A stretch of 37,885 nt of DNA from Galdieria sulphuraria (GCF_000341285.1 NW_005178405.1:1-37885), one strand, 5' to 3'. Shown: positions 20,731-31,651, numbered from the stretch's first letter. Numbers and translations: made by a program. Notes: a model not told the origin generated them from the letters alone.

Positions 20731-23433
20731 ATGATTTGTCAATACAAGTCATTCACATTTGTTCTTTCTATAGAGTTGATCATGGCCATTGCGGTTATCG
20801 GAGGAACGGCATTATTGAAAAGCAACTTGTTTGCTCATTTCCAACCAAAGCAAATAGAAACCAAGTTTGGAAAAGTTATCTTATATGTGGATGAACAACA
20901 TAACTGCTTCTTTTTGCAGAGACATCACGCTGATGTGTCCCTTCAAGGGGCCTACAGTCTACCTCACCTCATCAACCACCGTGCCAACCTGGTTGCCTTG
21001 TCACAATGCGTAAGTTGATTCTGCCACTTGGACTCAACTTGTGTTCATCATCTGTATATAGAAAGTTCAATCCATTATTGCTATTTGCTCCGTAGGAAGT
21101 TTGAAGCCTACCCTTGCTCCTGGTACTATCGTCGTGCCCAACGACTTTGTTGCTCTATTCTCTCCTCCCATCAGTGTATTTGATGACAATCAAAGTCATA
21201 TAGTGCCTGCAATTCATCCAAATTGGAGAGAGAATATCATTTCAGTATTGCAACAACAACAAGGAGTAAAGATTTCAACTAGAGGAGTATATGTTCAAAC
21301 ACAAGGACCTCGTTTTGAAACTGCTACCGAATCCTTATTTCTCAGCCAACTCGGAGACGTGGTCGGTATGACTGCAGCAACAGAAGCCGTATTAGCGAGT
21401 GAATTGGGAATACCTTATGCTATGGTATGTTCGGTGGATAACTATGCCAATGGAATAGCCTCGCAGACCCTTTCTACACAAGATTTTCAATCAAGTGTAA
21501 TACAACATCAAAAACATGTGGAAGAAATAGTTAGTTATTTGGTCGATTATTTCGTAGGTAAGCCAAATGAATCATTGTATTTCGATAAATAGCAAGAATA
21601 TTTCCAGGTTCATCTTCTCGCAATCCATCTGCACTTGTATCACCCGTTACTTTGGATACTAGAGAACTTGTAGATGTTATCATTCATGCGCAATGGATCA
21701 TAACAATGGATGACCAAAGTGCTCTCGTATTGCCAAGTATGAAGAAAAATAATCATTCTATGGAATGCTATTTAAAGGACCATTCTCTTGTCATACATAA
21801 TGGAATCATTCAGCATATCTTGCCTTTTGAAATAGCTCAAAAGAGCTATCAAGCAAAAGAACAAGAATATCTAGACAATCATTGTCTATTGCCAGGATTC
21901 ATCAATGCTCATAGTCATGCAGGGTTGGCTTTCTTTCGTGGAATGAAAGAAGAACAAAATTTGAATAAATGGCTAAGAGAAACTATTTGGCCTATGGAAG
22001 ATGCCTATTTACCAATCTATTTGAGAGATGCTACTTTTTTGGCTGTTGCTGAAATGATTAGAAGTGGTATTACTTGTTTCAATGATATGTATTGGATTCC
22101 AAGAAATACTTGTGAAGTAGCAACACAAGTTGGCATCCGTGCTATGGTAGGAATAGTTGCGATAGAATTTCAAAAAGAGTGCAACAGCACTTTGGAATAT
22201 ATAGACAAAGGACAAGATGTTTGGCAAGAATTTCAACATTGCGATATTTTGCATTTTTGTTATGCACCGCATGCACCTTATACAGTGAATGATCAAACTT
22301 GGGTAAGTCATGAATATTTCAAGTTACTAGACAGTTTCAACCATTGGGCTTTTGTATCATGATAGCAAGTGATCATCCAAAGGAGCTTATCTAATGGTCT
22401 ACCCATTCATACGCACCTTCATGAAACCAATGAAGAATGTGATGCATCGATGAATTTGGATCGGGTATGGATATCGTTCTTATATATGTTGTCATTATTC
22501 CGAGTTGTGAATATTCTCTTTCTGTGTGTTGTTAGCAATCCTCTGTTTGTCACTTGTCTGAAAGTCCTGAAAGACCTTTATCTAATTTGAAGAAACTGGG
22601 TCTGTTGAACTGTCATGTCATTGCGGCACATATGGTAGAAGTGAATAGAGAAGAATTAGAATGGCTTGCTACTTGTAAGCAGTTTCATGTAGTGCATTGT
22701 CCTACATCTAATATGAAATTGGTAAGTAGACTATATCAGTTATACAAATAAACCAAACAAGACTCGAATAGGGTTGTGGATTTTGTCCTATTGAAAGATT
22801 ATTGGATGCTGGAATCAACGTGGCATTAGGAACGGATAGTTGTGGAAGTAATAATTCGTTGGATATGCTACAAGAGATAAAGACCGCAGCTTTGTTATCC
22901 AAAGGACGAACCAAAGACTCAACAAGCGTTCCTGCATATGGTTGGTTTTAATTGTTGCTTTCATTTAAATATTCAATAAGTGGGTAAAAATGGAATAGAA
23001 GCGCTATCTATGGCAACGAGTCGTGCAGCTCGAGCCCTAGGTTTAGAAGATAGAATAGGAAGTCTTACTCGTGGAAAGGCAGCCGATGTTATTGCAATAG
23101 ATCTTAAGAGCTTTGTCGAAACAAGTCCAGTAAGCGAATTATCTTTTATGCAACAGACAAGTTGACCCTACTGAGGTATACAATCCGATGTCTTCTATTG
23201 TTTATTCAGCCAAGCGAGAACAAGTAACTGATGTTTGGGTACAAGGAAGAAGGCTATTGAAAAATCGAAGTTTGACCACTCTGTCCTTGGAAAAAGTCTT
23301 GAAACATGTCGACAGGTTATATTATTCTACTACAAAGCTTCATATTATACTGACAATGGAGTGGGTCTTAACTAGGTGGCAAGAGTTTCTTGCCAGTCAG
23401 TCAAGTGTCGAGAAAGTTGGCAACCATAAGTAA
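20731..23433 (+). CDS. Fused methylthio-purine-nucleoside phosphorylase / MTA-SAH deaminase
   Basis: Bifunctional protein of 756 aa in nine exons: 20731-21009, 21062-21557, 21608-22302, 22366-22464, 22536-22721, 22772-22940, 22981-23129, 23176-23315, 23376-23433. Residues about 18-258 are a purine nucleoside/MTA phosphorylase: AIAVIGGTALL, HLINHRANLVAL, ICSVGSLKPTLAPGTIVVPN, TQGPRFET, VGMTAATEAVLASELGIPYA. Residues about 275-756 are an amidohydrolase of the MTA/S-adenosylhomocysteine deaminase type with all metal ligands visible: PGFINAHSHAG, PIHTHLHETNEE, VIAAHMVEV, VALGTDSCGSNNSLDM. Deaminase followed by methylthioinosine phosphorylase is a known two-step bacterial route; here both are one chain. 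Intron 2 falls exactly at the domain junction. The start at 20731 could instead be 20782 (MAIAVIGG). The seventh intron must end at 23175 (46 nt) to keep the frame. Confidence 0.9.
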
Positions 23434-23782
23434 CTCCACTGCCATTTCTGGAGGAAATTCAAAAGGAGGCAAGTTTCCTTCCGTTTGTTCGTACATAATA
23501 TGATAATAAAAGTATTCACAAACTTTTTCCAGCAAGTGTCCAGGTATTTCATTGAGTATCATTTGTCCTGTTTTAGCTTCCGAGAAGTCACCTAGACAAA
23601 GTTGACACAAGTTTTCACCTTTACATCCTTTACCTACTTTCCAGAGTTGTTTTCAAGAATTTGGAAACTTTTGCGCATTCTTCTGCAACATAAAATTCAA
23701 ACCCGTCTGAGCTTTTCAACAATACGTAGCCTTGAGGTACCTTCCTCGTAAGAAGTGCGCCTTTTTCATTTTTCTGTGTCAT
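23401..23782 (-). CDS. ELOC: Elongin C
   Basis: SKP1-like adaptor of Elongin and Cullin-RING (BC-box) complexes, 111 aa. Exons 23782-23638 and 23591-23401, intron 46 nt (donor GTAGGT). Motifs: YVLLKSSDGFEFYVAEECA, ILNEIPGHLLEKVCEYFYYH, PPEMAVELLMVANFLDT, the last matching the invariant C terminus of Elongin C. Length matches the family. Its final 33 coding bases overlap the final coding bases of the convergent fusion gene (stop 23433). Confidence 0.95.
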
Positions 23783-23839
23783 TTTTTCTTTGTCCCCCAA
23801 AAAAATCTGATTTTCTTCATCATCTTTGGGAAAAAGTAG

Positions 23840-25098
23840 TTATGAAGGCATGACAAAGAAGACGGGATACAATGGAACTACATAATCTTTCCTAGAAATA
23901 ATTTGAGACAAACTTAGTTGTTGAGACACTACTATCTTTGATCCCATTTCATTCTCTGCTATAGGAGAAGCTTCTATATTTCCATTCTTGTTCGAATACA
24001 GATATTCTACTGCACTATTCATTTCTTCCAAACAAGGAGTCCAATTAGTATAATAGAAAACTTTTAGATGTTCTTGATGATACAAGCCACGATAGTCCCA
24101 AGGCGCCCTTTTGGAGAATAACAAGGCCAACAATTCACAAAGTTTTACATTTTCTACACAATTCTCCAACAAGTCACTTTGGCCCTCATAAACAGGGTAG
24201 ACAAAAAGTACTGGCCAACTTAACTCATCATTAGATAATATTTGTGGTTGGAAGTAGGATGACCACTTTTGAGTGACAAACAAAGGCAATCCTAAACGTA
24301 TATTTCTATCTTTCAAAGCGTTGATGAGACTTTGTAAATTTGTTTTCTTTTCTAGTTGTAGTTGCACTTCTCTTCTCTTTTCTTCTTCTTGTTGTCTACT
24401 TTGTGTTGCTATTTTCTCTTCCAATTCCACTATTCTCTTATATTCCAAAGCATTATTTTCTTTGGCTTGTTGTAACAATACTTGTGCTTGTTTCCACTTT
24501 TGAATAGCCAAGGCAGCTATACAACCTCTATTATATTCACTCATTCAATGGACTGCAATAACATCCACCATTCTTCAACACTCTTACCTATAATAGGACT
24601 TTTCAAAAGTTCCCAACGCTAGTGATTGTTGACAATCTTCTAAAGCTTTTCCATAGTTTTTCAATGCTAGTTGTGCTGCTGCTCTATTACTATACAACAC
24701 ACAACCTGTCCAAGGGTCCAACCCTGTTTCCTTTTGCCATTCGTGTAAAGCTTTTGTATAACAGTCGATAGCTTGTTTATACTTTCTAGAGTTTTCCTTT
24801 GAGTCTAACATTCCAAGTATTCATATTCTTACTTTTTGATATAAAAAGCTTTTCCTTTTTCTTGCCAATCTTGTATCTTTTCTGTTGTACTCGGTTCATC
24901 AAAAGCCAAGTGTGAGAGTGCACCCAAACAAGTCTTTTCCGTCTCTTCGTCTAGTTCTTGAGGTTTAGGTAAAGAATAGTTACTGGGACAAAACAGTGGT
25001 ATATCATTCCAATCTATTTCTTGTTTCAACTCGACTCTTTCCATATGATTTTGCATTGTTGAGAGAACAAATGGATTTCTTGAACGATTCCTTTCCAT
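23840..25098 (-). CDS. TTC4: TTC4/CNS1-type Hsp90 co-chaperone with TPR domain
   Basis: 383 aa. Exons 25098-24833, 24785-24588 and 24527-23840, with introns 47 and 60 nt. The first intron acceptor must be the CTCTAG at 24787-24786 to join KAFYIKK to KYKQAIDCYTKAL, giving a normal TPR. TPR helices: GCVLYSNRAAAQLALKNYGK, RGCIAALAIQKWKQAQ. A coiled-coil segment follows (LEEKIATQSRQQEEEKRREV). The C-terminal wheel domain has the family motif WDYRGLYHQEHLKVFYY. The start is uncertain: ATGs at 25098, 25056 and 25044 all lie inside the last exon of the upstream RNase II-like gene, which stops at 25026, so the two same-strand coding regions overlap by 19-73 nt in different frames. Confidence 0.9.
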
Positions 25099-27334
25099 AG
25101 AATGTTGGGATTGGCTATTTCCTTATTCCCATGACAAGTGAACCAAATACCCCATAAATAAATACGTAAAGTAACCATAGGATATTTCTTTCTTCTTTCA
25201 AGGTTATCTTTTCTCTTGATAATTGGATGATACTCCCAAATATCACTCATCACATAGAAAGGTTTTTCATTCATACGACATCCACGTTGAAACACCCATT
25301 GTTGAAAGAATCGATTACATATCTTGACAAGTCGAATATGTTTCATTCTATCTTTCTTATTTTCATAATATTGCAAAACATCTTTCCAAGTGGTTTCCTA
25401 TACAAAAAGAAAAGAGAGAAAGGAACAAAACACATTCTTCATCCTACCTACTTACTTCACCAATGCATAGGCGTTGTATCATCAAGTCTTCATATTTTCT
25501 TAAAGGACGAGTACCCAAACGTTTCTTGTTTTTCCTAATCATACGTTGGAATTTGTTCACTTCTTTGTCTTGTTGAAAAGAACAAATCATCATCGATGAT
25601 GATAGTACATGTTTTCGAATAAGTGCACTTGCTCTAGTCAAATAGTAGTCTAATAAATATTCTATATTCATTTTGGATATTGGACGAGGTATCGATTGTG
25701 GTTGTTGTTGATCAAAACAGATAAAAGTCCATAAAATATTCCAATCATTCTCCATCATCATGGTTTCTTCTTCCTTATCCACGATGGTGAGTCCAGTTGG
25801 TGAAAACCGATAACAACGATGAATAGGAGGAATCTGCATTGGAACAAGTTCTTCTTTGATGACTTTACAAGTATGTGAAATATCTATATGAAAGCGAGCT
25901 GCCAAAGTATCATTGTTCCATTCTATAATATATTCGTTGTGTGAAAGTAATCAATTACACTTTTTGCAACTTACCTGTAGAAAAGGACAATAATCGTAAC
26001 CATTTGGGTGGCAACATATGAAATGTTTTGTTTTTCATATACAAAGTTTCTTCTCTACGTCTGGCTTCTTCATCCAATGGACAACCCGTTGGAATATAAG
26101 AAGCAACATCAATGATATGAACACTTACAATCACATAATGATCATTCACTCTTTCCACACTAATAGCATCGTCCAATGCTATCGAGTCTTGAGTATCAAA
26201 ACAATAACTATGAAGTGAATGATGATGATTCAACTTGTGAGAACAAGAAGATTCCATTCTCTTCTCTCTTTGTCTTATGATGGGATGCATCCATTCTTCT
26301 TCAAAAGATGGTAAGAGTTGCAACTCAGTACTTGAAGGAATCATAGAACCACATTCTTCCAACAAGCAACATAAACTTTGTAAACTTGGCGTAACATTCA
26401 AACTCTTTAAAACAACTTGAGCTTCTTTGTCCAAATGGCCTTCATATAGACATTGTTCTAAATGTCCTATCCACTGAACTGCATCTACAAATAGCAATGG
26501 ACTCATCGAAATCAGTCGTCCTCTTTCATAAGCACTCTTCGAATACCACTCTTCTTTATCTTTCCAAACACTATCCCATAAAAGTTTCCAAGCAAACAAT
26601 GACTTACTTCTCCTCGAAGCTCTCGACTCAACTATAAAGCCTTGGCCTGGTGGACCTCTTCGAAAATGTTGCTTCAAACTCTTTAATACAAGTCCAGTGA
26701 CTATCCAATGACACAAGTCTAACTGTCTTCCTGGAAATAAATATTGACAAAATAAATAACTTGGAAAGCTACGTTCATTATCCATCTTCGAAAATGACTG
26801 ATACATGCCTTCCACGTGTTGGAATGAAATGGAAAACAAAATGGATTCCACTCGACTAGAAATAACACGAAAAGACTTCCATATACTATGATGAAGACTT
26901 GAATCGGATACACTAGTTGCGGTACAAAAGGACAATCCATCTGGTTGTGAACCTTCATAAATGTCCACTACATTACCCATAGAAATAATATGGGGCTTGA
27001 GTATGCCAACAACTTTTTCTTCTTCTTCTTCATCATCATCAAACAAACTAGGAAAATGACAACCCAAGACTTGCAAGACAAGGTCTGTTCCACTTCGGCG
27101 AGATAACGGAGCATCCAAAACTACGCCATGCATTAGTTTTTCATGTTCTATATAGGAAATCCAACTGTGCTTTAACAAGTTGCTTTTCGAAATAGAATGG
27201 GATTTCTTCCTCTTCATAACCGAACAAAAGCAATTCAAAAACGGTTTGTGGTAACAACGTCGATCGTGTACTAGAAATTGGGAAGACTTTCTAGTTGTTC
27301 GTTTATGATAACAAGGAGAAGTGATCCGTTTCAT
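25026..27334 (-). CDS. RNase II/R family (RNB-domain) nuclease, probably organellar
   Basis: 3'-5' exoribonuclease family member, about 732 aa. Exons 27334-25975, 25922-25456 and 25397-25026, with introns 52 and 58 nt. N-terminal SH3-like/linker region, then the RNB domain from about residue 370: CFDTQDSIALDDAISVERVN, VSVHIIDVASYIPTGCPLDE, FHMLPPKWLRLLS, and later RPLRKYEDLMIQRLCIGE. The basic, Ser/Cys-rich N terminus (MKRITSPCYHKRTTRKSSQF) suggests an organelle presequence; an in-frame ATG at 27370 would add 12 residues. In the catalytic cluster, Asp at positions 1, 9 and 10 (E. coli RNase II D201, D209, D210) is present, but the residue equivalent to D207 is Ala. The protein resembles organellar RNase II/DSS1-type enzymes (inference). 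Confidence 0.85.
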
Positions 27335-27609
27335 ACGAAACGATGAGCAAAAGATGGTGAAACACAACATCCAAAAGTCTATCTCCCACACCCCCCACCA
27401 AAAAGAACAGAAGAATAGAAAGCCAACGATCTTTTCTTGGATACTTGCTTCGATCGTTTGGTTGGTTATCTTTGGATATATAAAAAGAGAGAAAATGTGT
27501 TTTATAAAAAGCGTCCTTGTTTGGAGAATCAATAGCGAATAAAGAAACAAATATCCTTTCGTTCTTTTGAAAGTATAGTGAATTGAAAACTAAATCACGT
27601 GAATTCCTA

Positions 27610-28013
27610 TTATACGCCTTTGTATGTAGTATAACCAAAAGGACTGAGGATCAAAGGGATATGAAAGTGGGAAAAATAACTTCCAACCGAAAAGACCACG
27701 TCACAGAATGGATAAAAACAAGTCATGCTCTGTTTTGAAAAGTATTCTAAACAATGAAAACGGATTTTGTATGTACCTAAAAAGTTGGTGACTTGTAATA
27801 ACTATGACGATGAAAAGACTTACCAGGTGCCAAAGTTCCATCAGGGGCAAGTTGGTCAACGCGACCATCCGCATTGGTCTCATCTTCTACCATAAGAGAG
27901 TACTTTTCATCCCTCGTATTCTCTTTGTAATATAAAGATACTCGAATGCCTTGAGCAGCAGTACCACATACTGAGTCTATTACGTGGACACTTAGTCCAC
28001 TCGTATCGGTCAT
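27610..28013 (-). CDS. 5-hydroxyisourate hydrolase (transthyretin-like)
   Basis: Second enzyme of urate breakdown, opening 5-hydroxyisourate; 118 aa. Exons 28013-27824 and 27776-27610, intron 47 nt. Without splicing the frame would stop after about 80 residues and lack the active-site tail. Motifs: LSVHVIDSVCGTAAQGIRVS, ETNADGRVDQL, and SHFHIPLILSPFGYTTYKGV, the C-terminal signature with the two His. The family's terminal Tyr-Arg-Gly-Ser is Tyr-Lys-Gly-Val here. No signal peptide or peroxisomal presequence is visible. The upstream side opens into a 1.7-kb gene-poor stretch. Confidence 0.92.
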
Positions 28014-29737
28014 CCCCCCAAACAACTCCTCTATAAAAACTCTATTTTTCCAACGTGGAATCCTCTCCTAAAAATTCAAGTGTATCAAGGCACAAAACTG
28101 GATCACTGTGAAATAAAGTCTGCGTTCTTCGACCTGTCAGTGCAAAAAGTTGTTGCTAAAGAAATTCATACAATGATCACACCTAATATCCTCAATAATG
28201 TCAAACACAAACAAAACCCAAAACTGGTTCGTATAAAAAATTGTCAACAGAACTTGTTATTACTTCTAGCAAGCCATTTATGAAAGAGGTTCTGAAAGCA
28301 AGTAGAAACTAAACAATCATTTACTTTTTAAGTATTAAAAAGAATCCTCCTTTGCAATACTTACGAAACATTTGATCTTCTTTGATACACATAAGTCAAC
28401 AAACTAGCAGGTAAGAAAAACGGGTAAAGCTCACATTCTTTCAAAAATAAGACAGCTGCTTAAAATTTTATTGTTGCTATCAGGTGCCTGTTGAAAACAA
28501 GTGTCTAGACAAAGTTACTAATAGAAGTTAACTTTCATTGATGCGTGTTAATTGGAAAAGAAAGTTACGTTAAATTAAAACAGACTTAGCATGTTGACCC
28601 AAAAAAATTAAAGAAAATGATCAACGATAAATTCAAAAAGAAATTAAAAAACACCAAAATTTTAATTTCAAGTTTGTTTATTCTGAAATTCACAAAAAAT
28701 AGATCTAAATGATAAAAAGCACAAGAAAGAAAAAGTGATTAAAATTACGACTGATTTAGTAAATAACAAGCAACATATTGTAATAAGCTACAACGACGAA
28801 TAGCTTCACAAGCTTTTATTTTCAAAATTGCAAAAACTAATTTTTTTATTATTATTGCACTACTACTTGTCTTTGCTACCTACAATTATTTTTTAAAAAA
28901 AAGAAAACGTGCCATCATGAAACAAATAACCTTCCTTTTCTTCCAGTTCTATTATTTTTTAAAAATCTCTCTTTTTGCTTATTTGTATTTTTTGTGTGTG
29001 ATGCTATTCTTCTTAGTCATTTATCCGGATTTTTATCAAATTTAATCTGTTTGTTGTTTATTTTGAGTTCTCTAACAATTTTTTCGGATTATCTTTCTTG
29101 TTCTTCTGCTGTTTTGGTTTTTTTGAAGTTGACGTTGCAAACGACACTATAAGGTTTAGTGTATGTACTTGGTTGTTCGCAGTTTCTTTTTCTTTGCAAC
29201 CTTGTGGTCTTTCCTCTAACTTGTGAGCAGTAGTATTCTCAAGACTTGTTAGGTTTGTTTGGAGCTAGATACAGCAGCGAAGAGTGGTTTTTGACGCTGG
29301 AAGAATATTTGTAGACAAGTTTATTCCAAGATCCTGTTTCATACTGCTTTTAGTCAAGACTACTTTTTTTGCCATGAAAATTCGAATGTTTCTTTTCCAA
29401 GAGTGTACAAAAAACATAATGATGAAATAAAAACGAACACTGACTATTCCCCATTCACGTCAATCATGGAGAAAACAGTAAGAGAGGCAAGTAAAACTAC
29501 TTTCGATCGTCAGTTGAATGACTACGCCATATCTTCCAAGACTTGCCTCGAAATTGGACATCACTAATTATTTCTCTTTCTGATCATGAACCTTTTTTCT
29601 TTGATAGTGAGAAGCACTTGAGATTGCAATAATTCCATTTCTTTGTACGTGTGTGTGTGTGTGTGTAAGTTGGTCTTTCTAAGAGCTGATTGATCGACAT
29701 TGGATTTTGTGTTGTCGATATTGTTTTAGAGAAAGGA
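28014..29737. other. 1.7-kb AT-rich stretch without convincing protein genes
   Basis: Upstream region of both the HIU hydrolase (-) and the small membrane protein gene (+). Most of it is very AT-rich with poly-A/T runs (28540-29080). A segment at about 29120-29340 is visibly less AT-rich. A (GT)n run lies at 29649-29667. A 67-codon plus-strand frame at 28080-28283 looks random. I saw no tRNA, U1-U6 or 5S signature. Confidence 0.5.
29649..29667. repeat. (GT)n microsatellite
   Basis: About nine GT units, 70 bp upstream of the next plus-strand start codon. Confidence 0.85.
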
Positions 29738-30179
29738 ATGGAAGCTCACTTAAGAAAAATACGTCGTAGAAACCGTATTGTATTTGCTGGTTGTACTGTA
29801 TTTGTTACTGTTGTTTATGCAGCCACTATGATTAGGGTAAGTACGGGTACGTGTTGAGCATAGCCTTTCAACTAAACCCAGTTTTTTTTGCAAGATGAAA
29901 CAAACAGCACCAGGAAATTTGGAGGAAATGGTAGGTTGATATATTTTATTTCGTTCTATTACAACGGAAACTGGATGATAGGAACCATTACCTCCTGAAG
30001 AAGATGAAGAAGAATCACAGAACAAAGGTGTCGTTGATAAGAACGCACAAGGTTGACTACAAAAGACAACTGTTACTCAAATAAATCTTACATAGCTAGG
30101 AAGACCCACAGAGTATGAACCCTTATTGCAACAGTTGAAAAAGGCAAAAATAACAAACACAAACTTTACAGTCTTTTAA
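29738..30179 (+). CDS. Small single-pass membrane protein, possibly COA3-like
   Basis: 94-aa protein built from four small exons: 29738-29836, 29895-29930, 29982-30051 and 30100-30179, with introns of 58, 51 and 48 nt. A basic stretch [11 protein letters not shown] precedes one membrane helix ([19 protein letters not shown]). An acidic segment [11 protein letters not shown] follows, then a conserved-looking tail ([18 protein letters not shown]). Basic patch plus one helix resembles mitochondrial cytochrome oxidase assembly factor COA3, but this is only a guess. The third donor is weak (GTTGAC). If not used, the protein ends after GVVDKNAQG at 30056. The stop codon overlaps that of NDUFV1 on the other strand. 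Confidence 0.6.
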
Positions 30180-31651
30180 TAAGCGGCCGAAGAGACAGTT
30201 TCATTCTGTTTTGTTTTTTGCTGCTGTTTTGCTAGTTTTTGTTGATACACGTCAATACGACGTTCCAACTCTCCTCGAAAGTGACGAATGAGTCCTTGAA
30301 CTGGCCAAGCTGCAGCATCACCCAAGGCACAAATAGTATGACCTTCAATTTGTCGTGTTACCTCATTCAACATATCAATTTCTTCCTTAGCTGCTTCACC
30401 TCGTCTCATTCTTTCCATAATATTCCACAACCAGCCTGTCCCTTCACGACAAGGTGTACACTGACCACATGACTCATGCTTATAGAATTTGGATAGCCTA
30501 GCAATGGCATGCACAATATCTGTGCTTTTATCCATTACTATAACTGCAGCAGTTCCTAAGCCAGATTGTACTTCCTTCAAGGCATCAAAATCCATCATTA
30601 CATCGTCACAAATACTTTTAGGGATCAATGGTACCGAAGACCCTCCTGGAATAACTGCCAACAAGTTATCCCAACCACCACGAACTCCTCCCGCATGTCT
30701 TTCAATAAGTTCTTTGAGTGAAATACTCATTTCTTCTTCCACAGTTGTTGGACTATTTACGTGACCACTTATACAAAACAATTTGGTTCCAGCATTTCCC
30801 TTTCTGCCAAAAGAAGCGAACCAAGAAGGACCTCTTCTTAATATAGTTGGAACTACGGAAACAGTTTCGACATTGGTAACTGTAGAAGGACATCCATACA
30901 AGCCAATATTGGCTGGAAAAGGAGGTTTCAATCTTGGCTTTCCTTGCTTTCCTTCCAAAGATTCCAAAAGTGCGGTTTCTTCACCACAAATATAAGCACC
31001 AGCACCATAATGGACATAGACATCAAAGTCATATCCGGTAAGACAAGCATTTTTACCCAAATATCCTTTTTGATATGCTTCACTGACTGCATGTTCCAGT
31101 CTCTTTCTTTCGTGCACGTATTCACCTCGGATATAAATATAGGCTGCTCTAGCACCCATGGCTCTACCAACCAATAAACAACCTTCCACCAACTTGTGAG
31201 GATCGTTTCTCATAATTTCTCTATCTTTACAAGTTCCTGGTTCAGATTCGTCGGCGTTTACCACCAAATAGTTGGGCCTTCCATCTGAAACTTTGGGCAT
31301 AAACGAGTACTTCAAACCCGATGGAAACCCTGCACCACCTCTCCCACGTAGTCCTGAAGCCTTTATTTCGTTAATCAGCCAATCCCTTCCCTTGAGAACC
31401 AAATCCTTGGTTGCATACCAGTCTCCTCTCTTTTCTGCACCCTTTATTGTCCAATCCAATTCTCCATACAAGTTGGTAAATATACGGTCTTTGTCTTGTA
31501 AACCTCCAAAACTCTTTTCAGCGTTGGAAGCTCTCCAAGTTTCCTTTTTAGGTGCCTCCGTAGCAAATCCCCTTAAAGATGGACAATGACTGATAACAAG
31601 TTTTGTGTTGACAGTAAAAACCCAAGTTGAACTGGCTTTCCAAATAGACAT
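30176..31651 (-). CDS. NDUFV1: NADH dehydrogenase (complex I) 51-kDa flavoprotein 1
   Basis: FMN- and NADH-binding subunit of mitochondrial complex I (NuoF), 491 aa, single exon. N-terminal presequence of about 30 residues ([20 protein letters not shown]...GFATEAPKK). NADH/FMN motifs [33 protein letters not shown] and [20 protein letters not shown]. The N3 4Fe-4S site shows [17 protein letters not shown] and the distant Cys in [15 protein letters not shown] Lys/Gln-rich tail follows. Its intron-free structure contrasts with most neighbours. Confidence 0.97.
   Translation of the reverse strand: MSIWKASSTWVFTVNTKLVISHCPSLRGFATEAPKKETWRASNAEKSFGGLQDKDRIFTNLYGELDWTIKGAEKRGDWYATKDLVLKGRDWLINEIKASGLRGRGGAGFPSGLKYSFMPKVSDGRPNYLVVNADESEPGTCKDREIMRNDPHKLVEGCLLVGRAMGARAAYIYIRGEYVHERKRLEHAVSEAYQKGYLGKNACLTGYDFDVYVHYGAGAYICGEETALLESLEGKQGKPRLKPPFPANIGLYGCPSTVTNVETVSVVPTILRRGPSWFASFGRKGNAGTKLFCISGHVNSPTTVEEEMSISLKELIERHAGGVRGGWDNLLAVIPGGSSVPLIPKSICDDVMMDFDALKEVQSGLGTAAVIVMDKSTDIVHAIARLSKFYKHESCGQCTPCREGTGWLWNIMERMRRGEAAKEEIDMLNEVTRQIEGHTICALGDAAAWPVQGLIRHFRGELERRIDVYQQKLAKQQQKTKQNETVSSAAY

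Noticed and set aside
23130-23175. Apparent frame break near the end of the fusion gene
   Set aside because: A 46-nt GT-AG intron ending at 23175 joins SP to VYNPMSS, exactly as in related deaminases, so no frameshift is needed.
24786-24832. Apparent frame break in the first TPR of TTC4
   Set aside because: Using the CTCTAG acceptor gives a normal 47-nt intron and a continuous TPR.
28080-28283. 67-codon plus-strand ORF
   Set aside because: Composition like the surrounding AT-rich DNA, no family signal, no supporting splice sites.
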